Shown here piece by piece: positions 1 to 7,919 of a stretch of DNA of 35,799 nucleotides. Made by a program: the position numbers and the translations under genes. Origin of the DNA: an uncultured beta proteobacterium (lineage in GTDB: Bacteria > Pseudomonadota > Gammaproteobacteria > Burkholderiales > Burkholderiaceae_C); contig CAIOAQ010000338.1 of the NCBI GenBank assembly GCA_903856025.1, positions 1 through 35,799 on the forward strand, in the 5' to 3' direction. The notes under the pieces were generated by a model. That model was not told the origin of the DNA, did not search any database, and was given only the letters and a program-made list of their open reading frames with translations. Position 1 is the stretch's first letter, and each line of letters starts with the position of its first letter.

Positions 1-447
1 CAAACCCGCATGTTGCACGGCCAAACCCGCTACAACCTGAAAAGCCGCTTCTTTGAAGAGCTGCCCGAAGAAGCCATGAAGTGGATCACCCCCAAGAACC
101 AGGGATTTGGCGGCGCGGCGGGCTTTGGCGGGGGATTTGGCTCTGGCTATGGTCCTGGAGTTGCTTCAAATTCAGGAGCTGCTCGCGCATATCAGACGGG
201 GGCTAGAGGCCAATTCGGCACTGACTATTCAAAGTACACCACCACGGTTGCTGCCCCGGTGCCTGCACAAAAAACGCCCCCCGGTGGGTTGCAGGTTAAA
301 CAAAAAGTGTTCCACGCCAAGTTTGGTGAAGGCACAGTGCTCAGCCTGGAGGGCAATGGGGACGATGCACGTGCGCAGATCAACTTCCCGCGCCACGGCA
401 TCAAGTGGTTGGCATTGTCCGTGGCCAAGCTCACACCCGTGCCTTAA
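1..447 (+). CDS. uvrD: UvrD/PcrA-type ATP-dependent DNA helicase, C-terminal fragment
   Basis: The frame is open from base 1 and ends at TAA 445-447, so only the last ~148 codons are present. The first residues (QTRMLHGQTRYN, then SRFFEELPEE) match the end of the UvrD superfamily-1 helicase core, just after motif VI. A Gly/Ser/Ala-rich linker follows (about residues 37-75). The C-terminus (KVFHAKFGEGTV, then RAQINFP and KWL) is the small Tudor-like domain that ends UvrD/PcrA/Rep proteins and contacts RNA polymerase in UvrD. By family, UvrD unwinds 3'-to-5' in nucleotide excision and mismatch repair. The catalytic motifs lie upstream of the window, so integrity cannot be judged. UvrD is preferred over Rep because of the Tudor-like tail. 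Confidence 0.9.
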   Translation, partial: QTRMLHGQTRYNLKSRFFEELPEEAMKWITPKNQGFGGAAGFGGGFGSGYGPGVASNSGAARAYQTGARGQFGTDYSKYTTTVAAPVPAQKTPPGGLQVKQKVFHAKFGEGTVLSLEGNGDDARAQINFPRHGIKWLALSVAKLTPVP

Positions 448-458
448 ACGTGGGTGTT

Positions 459-492
459 TTGTCACGAGACTGTCACATAACCCAGTCACACT
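459..492 (+). promoter_or_regulatory. PhoB box and -10 of the ppk1 promoter
   Basis: TTGTCAC (459-465), spacer GAGA, CTGTCAC (470-476): two 7-mers with an 11-bp period, matching the PhoB half-site consensus. The candidate -10 CACACT (487-492) lies 10 bp after the second half-site, the position expected where PhoB replaces the -35 contact. This predicts induction of ppk1 under phosphate limitation. Confidence 0.8.
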
Positions 493-518
493 GAAAGGCA
501 CTCACTAAATGCGTTAGC

Positions 519-2627
519 ATGATTGCCTCTTCACCTGTTCCAGATAAAACTACGTCAAAACCTGTTGACACCCATTGGCTAGACCGCGACGTGAGTCTGC
601 TGGCGTTCAACGCGCGGGTGCTTTATTGGGCGCAAAAGCCTGACGTTCCCCTGTTGGAGCGGTTGCGCTACCTGTGCATCGTGTCGTCCAATCTGGACGA
701 GTTTTTTGAAGTGCGTGCAGCCCTTTACACCAGTCTGGCCAAGCCCAAGGCTGACCTGAGCGCTATTGATGCGAAGGCCCAAGAGGCGCTGAGTCTGGCG
801 GTGCACACCTTGGTAGATGCGCAATATGCCCTGTACAACGAAGTGTTGATGCCTGCGTTTACCAAGGAGGGCGTACGCATCGTCCCGCATGGTGACCGCA
901 CCCAGGCGCAACACAGGTGGGTGAAATCTTTTTTTGAGCGGGAGGTGCGACCCTTGCTGCTGCCGGTGGGGTTGGACCCGGCTCACCCTTTCCCGCAGGT
1001 GGCCAACAAGTCGCTAAATTTCATAGTGCGTTTGTCAGGACACGACGCGTTTGGCCGTGACAACGAGATTGCCATCGTCAAGGTGCCGCGCAGCCTGCCG
1101 CGCCTCATTCGGCTGCCCGACAAGCTCTCTGGAAAACGAACGCTGTTTGTGTCGATCTCCAGCGTGATCCGCAGCCACCTTAAAGACTTGTTTCCTGGTC
1201 GTGTGGTGGGTGATTTTTCGCAGTTTCGCGTGACCCGTCATTCTGACCTGTCGGTAGACGAAGAGGATGTGAAAAACCTGCGAACTGCGCTGCGACAAGG
1301 TCTGGTACACCGCAACTATGGTCAGGCCGTGCGTCTGGAGGTGTCGGCAGGCTGTGTAGAGTATTTGGCTGACATGTTGCTGCGCCAGTTTGAGTTGCCG
1401 GCTTCAGCTTTGTACCGTGTGCACGGGCCTGTGAACCTGGTGCGGCTCAACCAGTTGATTGATATGGTGGATCAGCCCAAATGGTTGTTCCCGCACTACG
1501 AGCCGAGTTTTCCTCAGCAACTCGTCACCCATACTTCCATTTTTGATCGGCTTAAAACGGGCGATGTGTTGATCCATCAGCCGTATGAAAGTTTTGACGG
1601 CGTACTGGCATTTTTGAGAGAGGCCGTACACGATCCCGCTGTGCTGGCCATCAAGCAAACCATTTATCGTACCGGATCGGACTCGGCACTGATGGAACTG
1701 CTGCGCCAGGCGGTCCAGCGTGGCAAAGAGGTTACGGTGGTGGTAGAGCTCAAAGCCCGTTTTGATGAAGAGGCCAATATCAACTGGGCAGAGAAACTGG
1801 AGTACATCGGCGCACAAGTGGTGTACGGCGTGGTGGGCCTGAAGACCCATGCAAAGATGCTGCTGATCTCAAGGCGCGAAGGACGCGTCATTCATCGCTA
1901 TGCACATCTGTCCACGGGCAACTACAACCCCAAAACTGCACGGTTGTATACCGATTTGAGCTATCTCACCGCCAACCCCAAAGTGACGCAAGACATCGAG
2001 GCGGTGTTTGGGCTGCTTGCCAACCAAAGCCGCATTCCGCGCTTGAACAAGTTGATCTTGGCGCCGTTTGCCTTGCAGCGAAGCATGATTGATTGGGTGG
2101 ACAAGACTGCAAAGGTCGCCGCAGCAGGCGTGGCGAGCCGCATTATTCTGAAGATGAACTCACTCACCGACGACAAGTTGATGGAAGCGCTGGTACGTGC
2201 GGGTCAGGCAGGGGTACAGATTGACCTGATTATTCGTGGTGCCTGCATGCTGCCAGCCCAGCGTGTGGGGTTCACCGACAACATTCGCGTGCGTTCCATC
2301 ATCGGGCGCTTTTTGGAGCATTCGCGGGTGTTCTATTTTTGCGCTGGCAATGAGGTAGCCCTGTATCTTTCTAGCGCTGACTGGATGAGTCGCAACATGC
2401 TGCGTCGTGTTGAACTGGCTTGGCCGGTAGAAGATGTTGCTCTGCGCCAGAGAATTGTGGACGAATGTCTACAGACCTATTTGCTAGACAGTGTAGATGC
2501 CTGGACGATGCATTCAGACGGCCGATATACCCAGGTGCATCCAGTAAAAAGCCGACCTACGGCGAAGCCCAAAGTGGTGCTGGGTGCGCAAGGTAAGCTG
2601 ATGGCCATTCATTCGGCAAAGTCATAA
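519..2627 (+). CDS. ppk1: Polyphosphate kinase 1
   Basis: 702 aa, normal for Ppk1, which reversibly moves the gamma-phosphate of ATP onto a polyphosphate chain. The N-terminal domain has the family signature SNLDEFFEVR. The two catalytic histidines are visible: H444 in LKTHAKMLL (the residue that becomes phosphorylated) and H463 in YAHLSTGNYN, followed by TARLYTDLSY. The C2 domain contains IIRGACML and SIIGRFLEHSRVFYF. ATG 519 is chosen because the Ppk N-terminus (LDRDVSLLAFNARVL) follows about 20 residues later; there is no strong ribosome binding site directly in front. A PhoB box lies upstream and the sixA-like gene follows after 19 bp, so they are probably co-transcribed. Confidence 0.97.
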   Translation: MIASSPVPDKTTSKPVDTHWLDRDVSLLAFNARVLYWAQKPDVPLLERLRYLCIVSSNLDEFFEVRAALYTSLAKPKADLSAIDAKAQEALSLAVHTLVDAQYALYNEVLMPAFTKEGVRIVPHGDRTQAQHRWVKSFFEREVRPLLLPVGLDPAHPFPQVANKSLNFIVRLSGHDAFGRDNEIAIVKVPRSLPRLIRLPDKLSGKRTLFVSISSVIRSHLKDLFPGRVVGDFSQFRVTRHSDLSVDEEDVKNLRTALRQGLVHRNYGQAVRLEVSAGCVEYLADMLLRQFELPASALYRVHGPVNLVRLNQLIDMVDQPKWLFPHYEPSFPQQLVTHTSIFDRLKTGDVLIHQPYESFDGVLAFLREAVHDPAVLAIKQTIYRTGSDSALMELLRQAVQRGKEVTVVVELKARFDEEANINWAEKLEYIGAQVVYGVVGLKTHAKMLLISRREGRVIHRYAHLSTGNYNPKTARLYTDLSYLTANPKVTQDIEAVFGLLANQSRIPRLNKLILAPFALQRSMIDWVDKTAKVAAAGVASRIILKMNSLTDDKLMEALVRAGQAGVQIDLIIRGACMLPAQRVGFTDNIRVRSIIGRFLEHSRVFYFCAGNEVALYLSSADWMSRNMLRRVELAWPVEDVALRQRIVDECLQTYLLDSVDAWTMHSDGRYTQVHPVKSRPTAKPKVVLGAQGKLMAIHSAKS

Positions 2628-2646
2628 ACCAGAAAGTGACTTGGTG

Positions 2647-3123
2647 ATGGATTTGATTCTTTGGCGACACGCGCAAGCACATGATGCCTTACCTGGTTGT
2701 GAAGATTTGTCGCGGCAATTGACCCATAAGGGTGAGGGTCAGGCGGCACGTGTGGCCGGATGGCTTGATCGTCAATTGCCGCAAAGTGCCCGAGTTATTT
2801 CGAGTCCTGCACGGCGTGCTGAGCAAACTGCCAGGTCACTGGGTCGAAAGTTCAAACTGCGTGACGAATTGAGGCCAGATGGATCAGTCGATGACGTGTT
2901 GAACCTGATCAAATGGTCAGTTGACAGTGGTCCTCCGCACAAAGGTGCGGTATTGCTGATAGGGCATCAACCGACGTTTGGGCAGATCGTCGCACGCTTG
3001 ATGGGTGTCAGCGAACAAGCATGCGATATACGCAAAGGTGCAGTATGGTGGCTGCGCAGTCGTTTGCGCGACGATCAACTGAAAACCTCACTGTTGGTAG
3101 TCATTAGCCCAGATCTCATTTAG
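2647..3123 (+). CDS. sixA: SixA-like phosphohistidine phosphatase (histidine phosphatase superfamily)
   Basis: 158 aa from ATG 2647; TTG/GTG starts at 2641/2644 are possible but add only two residues. The superfamily signature RHA (R7-H8 in LILWRHAQA) is at the N-terminus. SSPARRAEQTA supplies the second arginine and LLIGHQPTFG the second catalytic histidine. Length and motifs fit SixA, which dephosphorylates phosphohistidine on histidine-kinase phosphotransfer domains or the nitrogen PTS. The gene follows ppk1 by 19 bp, so it probably shares its phosphate-responsive promoter. The substrate here is not determined by sequence. Its 3' end overlaps the convergent gene by 8 bp. Confidence 0.85.
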   Translation: MDLILWRHAQAHDALPGCEDLSRQLTHKGEGQAARVAGWLDRQLPQSARVISSPARRAEQTARSLGRKFKLRDELRPDGSVDDVLNLIKWSVDSGPPHKGAVLLIGHQPTFGQIVARLMGVSEQACDIRKGAVWWLRSRLRDDQLKTSLLVVISPDLI

Positions 3124-3568
3124 TGTGCTTAGGCCGACCAGTTTTCAGTGTAGGGACGTCGCTCAAAGCCGCTTTGAGCTGAATATCACTCAGATTGGCC
3201 AGCACCTTGATACCAGCACGTAACAATTCACTCTTCTTCACTGATTGGCCCAGCTTGCCAGAACGTACTTTCAAGCTGTCAATGACGGCGTATTCGTCTT
3301 TGGGCATGGTAAAGCTGTCTCGCACAAGCTTGGGTTTTTTGACCTTAACGGGATCGATTTTGGCAATGATTGATTTGACTGGTGCAGTTTTTGTTGCAGT
3401 GGGTTTAGCCACTGTTTTCGCGATTATTTTTGGTTTAGTGTTGACTACGGGCTTCTTGACTGCAGGTTTGGCCAGTTTGGACTGTGATGGTGCTGCTTTT
3501 TTGGCGACTGGTGCTTTGACAGCACTGGCAACCACTGCGGCAGGTGATTGAATGGGGTTTGTAGCCAT
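3116..3568 (-). CDS. Lys/Ala/Pro-rich histone-H1-like protein with a C-terminal DNA-binding-like domain
   Basis: 150 aa from ATG 3568, chosen because AAAGG lies about 7 bp upstream; the frame extends to 3625 but that part overlaps the promoter. Residues 1 to ~85 are a low-complexity tail of KKAAP, KPAVKKP and KPTATKTAP-type repeats, like the basic tails of bacterial H1-like proteins. The last ~65 residues (DSFTMPKDEYAVIDSLK, then KKSELLRAGIKVL) look like a folded domain, with a short strand, an EY..ID..K helix and a SELLRAG helix that resemble a ribbon-helix-helix unit. The probable role is nucleoid or DNA binding. It is monocistronic and convergent with the sixA-like gene. A palindrome overlaps its promoter, suggesting autoregulation. 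Exact family not identified. Confidence 0.75.
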   Translation of the reverse strand: MATNPIQSPAAVVASAVKAPVAKKAAPSQSKLAKPAVKKPVVNTKPKIIAKTVAKPTATKTAPVKSIIAKIDPVKVKKPKLVRDSFTMPKDEYAVIDSLKVRSGKLGQSVKKSELLRAGIKVLANLSDIQLKAALSDVPTLKTGRPKHTK

Positions 3569-3593
3569 GACTGAACCTTTGAAGAGTAAAAGA

Positions 3594-3630
3594 TGTAAAC
3601 AGTATATATCGTTTACATTTTTCAAGTCAA
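3594..3630 (-). promoter_or_regulatory. Promoter with overlapping palindromic operator for the H1-like gene
   Basis: On the minus strand a -35 TTGACT (3625-3630) and -10 TATACT (3601-3606) are 18 bp apart. A perfect inverted repeat TGTAAAC-N10-GTTTACA (3594-3617) covers the -10. A dimeric repressor bound there would block RNA polymerase; the encoded protein itself is a candidate. Confidence 0.55.
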
Positions 3631-3774
3631 CTTGCGGTCCTGCGACATTCGGCCTCGCGTTTGAATATTTTTTGAACGAATTTGATATGCATCAGATATC
3701 CGATAGTTTTGGCTCGGTCTGAATGTTTCAGATGGTTACCATTTCACCAGTCATCCAGACGAAAGGCTTTGTAC

Positions 3775-3999
3775 ATGTCAAGACACACAGACAACCTTGA
3801 GAGGCTTTTCCATCAGCTGCAATGTTGGCTTGGAAATGAAGATGAGATGGTTCTCGAGGTTAAGCGTGACCTGGAGTCACAACGAACTATTGAAATAAAT
3901 CAACGTAGATGCCACGATTGGTCCATCTGCTACCAAAAGTTTCTGGACAACAATAAGGTCTCTGTTAGCTACGGCTATCCGAACGAAACATGTGTTTGA
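3775..3999 (+). CDS. Small hypothetical protein
   Basis: 74 aa, starting MSRHTDNLERLFHQLQ. ATG 3775 is chosen because GAAAGG lies about 8 bp upstream; the frame is open back to 3682 but without a ribosome binding site. The protein is hydrophilic, has no signal peptide or membrane segment, and carries acidic and basic stretches (GNEDEMVLEVKRDLE) with two C-terminal cysteines. No family recognised. It stands alone between the H1-like gene (divergent) and the chemotaxis receptor (convergent). The ribosome binding site and position make it plausible; conservation would decide. Confidence 0.5.
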   Translation: MSRHTDNLERLFHQLQCWLGNEDEMVLEVKRDLESQRTIEINQRRCHDWSICYQKFLDNNKVSVSYGYPNETCV

Positions 4000-4070
4000 G
4001 GTTGCGTTCAAAATCAGCAGTGAGCGGCCGATTTTTCGCTTAAATTCGCGTTGGTCCTATCTTGGTTGTT

Positions 4071-5660
4071 CTATAAAAGCGCCAGGGCCAACCCAGGCAA
4101 CTTGAATCGACTCGTGACATCACGCAAATCATTCGCTTGGTCTTGAAGATTTTTTGCCGCCGCCGCCGATTCTTCCACGACTGCTGCATTCTGCTGGGTC
4201 ATTTGATCTAGCTGGCTGATCGCCACGTTGATGCTTGCCATACTGCTGCTTTGTGAACTGCTACCTGCATGTATTTCTCCAATTGCAACAGTGACGTTTT
4301 CAATGGATTTGGTAATGGTGCCCATGGTGGCACGGGCAAGTCTCACTTTGTTCGTACCTGTATTGATTTTTGCCACCGAGCTATCAATCAGCGTTTTAAT
4401 TTCACGTGCCGCTTGCGCTGATCGATTTGCGAGTGCTCGCACTTCGGTCGCCACCACTGCAAATCCGCGCCCCTGCTCACCGGCACGTGCGGCCTCGACA
4501 GCAGCATTGAGTGCCAGGATATTGGTTTGAAAGGCGATGCTGTCAATGACCCCAATGATGTCGACAATTTGCTGCGATGACTCATTGATTTCGTTCATTG
4601 TTTGCATCACCTCGGACATAACTGCACTGCCGGTGACCGCCTCCAGGGAAGTCGACTTCGCCAACGATTCACCTCGAAGCGTTGCTTCGAGCGAAGCCTG
4701 CGACGATGCGGAAATTTCATAAATGGCCGAGGCGGTCTGCTGAAGAAAGGACGCAGCCAACTCGGTACGATTGGATAAATCAAGGTTACCCGCTGCGATT
4801 TGTGTTGCACCCTCTGCGACATTGTGGCTCGCGCCTTGAACCTGATGCACTAGTGTATGAAGTGAAGCCTGCATCATATTCAATGCCACTAACAATCGGC
4901 CGGCTTCATCGCGTTCATGACCTTCAATGATGCTTGTTAAGTCTAACGACGCTACCAGATTGGCTGTGGTGACGGCCTGCTGAATTGGACGAGTGATGTT
5001 GCGGACCAGCCATGTTGACAATATGCCACCTAGCAAGAACGCGCAGATGCTGAACAAGATCAAACCCCAGCGAGCCGTCAGGCTCAATTCGTTGATGGCT
5101 GCAACCGAAGATTCAATATTGCTGCGCTGGGCATCTCCCAGCTGATTTACGGACTTTTGTAGCTCTTGTGCTGCTGGTGTAAACGTGTTGGCATAGACCT
5201 GTTCAATCTTTGCAGTGACACCGCTGTCACGAGCATTAGTTAATTCCTGGCGGGCCTTGTTGAACTTGAGATTCGCCTCTGTCATACGACTAAGGGTTTC
5301 CCTGTCCTCTGGTGCGGTGAGCTTGGTGCTCAAGTTTTGCAACACGGTGTCAATTTGGGCAGAGGTCTGATTGATTTCAGGTATCAGTGCGTCTCCGACC
5401 TGCGGTTCAGAACTCAGGGCAAAGGCTTTGGAACGTGCCACATTGATCAAAATATGGCGTTGCAATTCACCCGTCAAACGTTCTGTCGATATGACTTCAT
5501 CAACCATTCTTTCAGTTTCTTTCGAGACCTTGAGAAGTGACCAAAATCCAAGCGTTGAGCCCAAAAGTGCCACTGCCAATACCAATGCAAAAACTATTTT
5601 TATTTTGCTGGAAAAGGATCCTCGTTCATTGATCAATGGTGTTGAATCTGACTTTGACAT
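4071..5660 (-). CDS. Methyl-accepting chemotaxis protein
   Basis: About 529 aa from ATG 5660 (a GTG at 5672 is the alternative). TM1 lies at about residues 20-42 ([19 protein letters not shown]). A periplasmic four-helix-type sensor domain follows, then TM2 ([20 protein letters not shown]), a HAMP linker ([11 protein letters not shown]) and a long signalling coiled coil. Its hairpin tip is recognisable ([20 protein letters not shown], then [15 protein letters not shown]), the region that binds CheA/CheW. There is no C-terminal CheR-tethering pentapeptide. The sensor resembles the Tar/Tsr-like 4HB class, whose ligand cannot be read from sequence. It is a single gene with no chemotaxis genes nearby. 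Confidence 0.93.
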   Translation of the reverse strand: MSKSDSTPLINERGSFSSKIKIVFALVLAVALLGSTLGFWSLLKVSKETERMVDEVISTERLTGELQRHILINVARSKAFALSSEPQVGDALIPEINQTSAQIDTVLQNLSTKLTAPEDRETLSRMTEANLKFNKARQELTNARDSGVTAKIEQVYANTFTPAAQELQKSVNQLGDAQRSNIESSVAAINELSLTARWGLILFSICAFLLGGILSTWLVRNITRPIQQAVTTANLVASLDLTSIIEGHERDEAGRLLVALNMMQASLHTLVHQVQGASHNVAEGATQIAAGNLDLSNRTELAASFLQQTASAIYEISASSQASLEATLRGESLAKSTSLEAVTGSAVMSEVMQTMNEINESSQQIVDIIGVIDSIAFQTNILALNAAVEAARAGEQGRGFAVVATEVRALANRSAQAAREIKTLIDSSVAKINTGTNKVRLARATMGTITKSIENVTVAIGEIHAGSSSQSSSMASINVAISQLDQMTQQNAAVVEESAAAAKNLQDQANDLRDVTSRFKLPGLALALL

Positions 5661-6073
5661 GAAGGAATGCACTTTCTGACTGTCCGGTCAAGGTGGATAT
5701 GACTAAGGGTAAACCCCTGTAGATTACGACCGGAATATGACTGTTTGATGAACGTGCAGGGTGTGCCATTCCCTCAGCGTTATCCGTTGGTCAAGGGATG
5801 AAAGGCATGCCGTGTGGAACTTGTTATCGCCGGTTCATCAAACGAGATCGCTGCAGCGCAACCATCTCCACGAGGCCTCCAACAATGCATGCTGGAATGG
5901 CAATGAACCTATAAAAATTGAGCTTGAATTGCATGCGTGCCCCTTGTCGAAAAAATGCGAAACGTCTAGCAGCATGCCTGCCAAAAATGACACTTTCGTG
6001 TCACTGCAAAATTACAACAATCTCAGTGGTTTCGGGTGTTTGCGGCAGGCGACTGCCTGTATGCTCCGCGGCT
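5661..6073. other. Non-coding gap between chemotaxis receptor and M14 gene
   Basis: About 410 bp between divergent genes. It holds the promoter of the receptor gene (no clear -35/-10 or sigma-28 site seen) and a candidate PhoB-like/palindromic site at 5987-6004. A plus-strand frame at 5761-6084 is open but has no ribosome binding site and no recognisable protein features. Confidence 0.5.
5987..6021 (+). promoter_or_regulatory. Candidate weak PhoB box, also a perfect inverted repeat
   Basis: ATGACAC (5987-5993), spacer TTTC, GTGTCAC (5998-6004) have the 11-bp half-site period, with AACAAT (6016-6021) as a -10 11 bp later. The same bases form the perfect inverted repeat TGACAC-TTTC-GTGTCA (5988-6003). 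It could therefore be the operator of an unrelated dimeric regulator instead. Confidence 0.4.
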
Positions 6074-7075
6074 ATGTTGCCTGAACTCAATGCGTTGGAA
6101 CGCATCATCGAACTAGGTGCCGGAAGGTTGCAGTCCCGCGTTGTGTGCGATGTGACTTTGCCAGGTGGCGACACTTACCCGGTGCATGTCATCACACTTG
6201 GAAATCCGTCTAACAAAGTACCTGGTGTGGGCTATTTTGGCGGGGTTCATGGCCTTGAACGCATTGGCGCTGAAGTGGTGATTGCCTACTTGCACAGTCT
6301 TGTCATGCGTCTGCAGTGGGATAGCACGCTGCACAGGCAACTTGAATCGGTTCGTTTGGTTTTCATGCCCATTGTGAATCCTGGTGGAATGGCATTGGGC
6401 ACACGTGCCAATCCCAACGGAGTCGATCTGATGCGTAATGCGCCGATAGAAGCTCAAGAGCCGGTGCCTTTTTTAGTGGGCGGGCAACGCATCAGTTCAG
6501 GCTTGCCATGGTATCGGGGTCAAAAAACCGGGGACATGGAAATTGAGAATCAGGCGGTGTGCGAGGTTGTCCGTTCTGAGTTGTTGAGCCGAGATTTCAG
6601 CGTGTCTGTGGACTGCCACTCTGGCTTTGGAACGCGTGACCGCATCTGGTTTCCATTTGCACATAAACGTGCTCCGATTCCACACCTGGCAGAGATGCAG
6701 GCACTCAAAACTATTTTTGTTCAGTCCAATAACCATCACCGATATCTCATCGAGCCTCAAAGCCTGCAATACCTCGCACATGGCGACTTATGGGACTACC
6801 TTTACCTGCAGTCTTGCGAAGAATCACAGCGGCTGTTTTTGCCATTGACGCTGGAAATGGGGTCGTGGCTGTGGGTGAAAAAAAATCCACGACAACTTTT
6901 TTCGCGGCATGGCATCTTCAATCCCCTGTTGGAGCATAGGCAGCAGCGTGTACTGCGTCAGCATCTTTTGTTTCTGGATTTTTTGTCACGTGCTGCCTGC
7001 GGACATCAACTTTGGCTTCCCACGCCAGATGTTCGTGCGCAACACCATGCTCAAGCCTTACAAGATTGGTATTAG
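6074..7075 (+). CDS. M14-family zinc carboxypeptidase-like protein
   Basis: 333 aa from ATG 6074, which gives a normal N-terminus (LPELNALERIIELG); the frame is open to 5918 but upstream residues look non-coding. The zinc site of M14 peptidases is present: H59 and E62 in GGVHGLERIG, and H182 in VDCHSGFG. DLMRN (R121) takes the place of the substrate-binding Asn-Arg motif, and the general base is probably E261 in LTLEMGSW. There is no signal peptide, so a cytoplasmic amidase or carboxypeptidase acting on a small peptide or amide conjugate is likely. Its partner is the alpha/beta hydrolase 6 bp downstream. The substrate is unknown; aspartoacylase/succinylglutamate-desuccinylase-like activity is an alternative. 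Confidence 0.8.
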   Translation: MLPELNALERIIELGAGRLQSRVVCDVTLPGGDTYPVHVITLGNPSNKVPGVGYFGGVHGLERIGAEVVIAYLHSLVMRLQWDSTLHRQLESVRLVFMPIVNPGGMALGTRANPNGVDLMRNAPIEAQEPVPFLVGGQRISSGLPWYRGQKTGDMEIENQAVCEVVRSELLSRDFSVSVDCHSGFGTRDRIWFPFAHKRAPIPHLAEMQALKTIFVQSNNHHRYLIEPQSLQYLAHGDLWDYLYLQSCEESQRLFLPLTLEMGSWLWVKKNPRQLFSRHGIFNPLLEHRQQRVLRQHLLFLDFLSRAACGHQLWLPTPDVRAQHHAQALQDWY

Positions 7076-7081
7076 TGACTC

Positions 7082-7828
7082 ATGACAACCTGGATATTTT
7101 TGCGAGGGCTAACACGTGAAAGCCGACATTGGGGGGATTTTGTTGGGCAATTTCAGCATGCATTGTTGGCGCGACAGGTCGTGACTTTGGACTTCGCGGG
7201 CAACGGCCAGTTGAACCATCTGGTAAGCCCATGTCAGGTCAACGAGATGGTGGAGCAATGCCGCGCTCAACTGGCTAGCCGGTGCATCGATCCGCCCTAC
7301 CATTTGCTGGCTTTGTCGTTGGGTGGCATGGTTGCAGTGGCGTGGGAGCAGGCTTATCCGAAAGAGGTTGAAGCTCAGGTCCTGATCAACACCAGCATGC
7401 GACCATTCAGCCCTTTTTATCAACGCCTCAAGCCCGCTAACTACGCCACGTTGTTGAAGCTGATATTTTTTGATGCGGGACCTGATCAGTGGGAGAGTGC
7501 CATACTGTCCATGACGAGTCAACGCAAGGAAATTTCTGTTTTACCGAGATGGTTGGCAGTTCGAATGTCCAAGCCGGTGTCAAAGTTCAACGCGTTTCGG
7601 CAATTGTGGGCTGCAGCTCAGTTCATTGCCCCGCCTGCAGCACTTTGTGTTCCCACTTTATTGATGGCGAGTGAACATGACAATTTGGTGTCGGTTGAAT
7701 GCTCCAAATCTATGGCACGGCATTGGCAGTGTGCTTTGCAAGTTCACGCCACCGCAGGTCACGACCTGCCGCTGGATGACGGCGGTTGGGTGATTCAGCA
7801 AGTTCAAAAATGGTTGTCGGCTTCCTAA
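7082..7828 (+). CDS. Alpha/beta-fold hydrolase
   Basis: 248 aa. The catalytic triad can be placed: S79 in the nucleophile elbow LALSLGGMV, D200 in ASEHDNLV and H227 in TAGHDLPLDD. The N-terminal strand (TTWIFLRGLTRES) supplies the oxyanion hole. No signal peptide, so cytoplasmic. It starts 6 bp after the M14 gene and is almost certainly translated from the same mRNA, suggesting successive hydrolysis of a compound with both an ester and an amide bond. The substrate is not predictable. The gene ends just before the PhoB-box array of the next operon. Confidence 0.82.
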   Translation: MTTWIFLRGLTRESRHWGDFVGQFQHALLARQVVTLDFAGNGQLNHLVSPCQVNEMVEQCRAQLASRCIDPPYHLLALSLGGMVAVAWEQAYPKEVEAQVLINTSMRPFSPFYQRLKPANYATLLKLIFFDAGPDQWESAILSMTSQRKEISVLPRWLAVRMSKPVSKFNAFRQLWAAAQFIAPPAALCVPTLLMASEHDNLVSVECSKSMARHWQCALQVHATAGHDLPLDDGGWVIQQVQKWLSAS

Positions 7829-7837
7829 TAGGAAAAT

Positions 7838-7893
7838 TTGTCATTGAAATGCAATGTAAGTGCCATATGGTTGTCACTCGGAAAGGTCAGGAT
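7838..7893 (+). promoter_or_regulatory. PhoB-box array and -10 of the plcP promoter
   Basis: Four half-sites with an exact 11-bp period: TTGTCAT (7838-7844), ATGCAAT (7849-7855, weak), GTGCCAT (7860-7866) and TTGTCAC (7871-7877). The candidate -10 CAGGAT (7888-7893) lies 10 bp after the last one. Two tandem PhoB dimers could bind. Confidence 0.82.
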
Positions 7894-7919
7894 AGCGCAT
7901 CACTGACTGGAGAAAACAG

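Noticed and set aside
5761-6084. A 107-codon plus-strand frame before the M14 gene
   Set aside because: No ribosome binding site, Cys/Asn/Ser-rich random-looking product, and it overlaps the probable M14 promoter and start.
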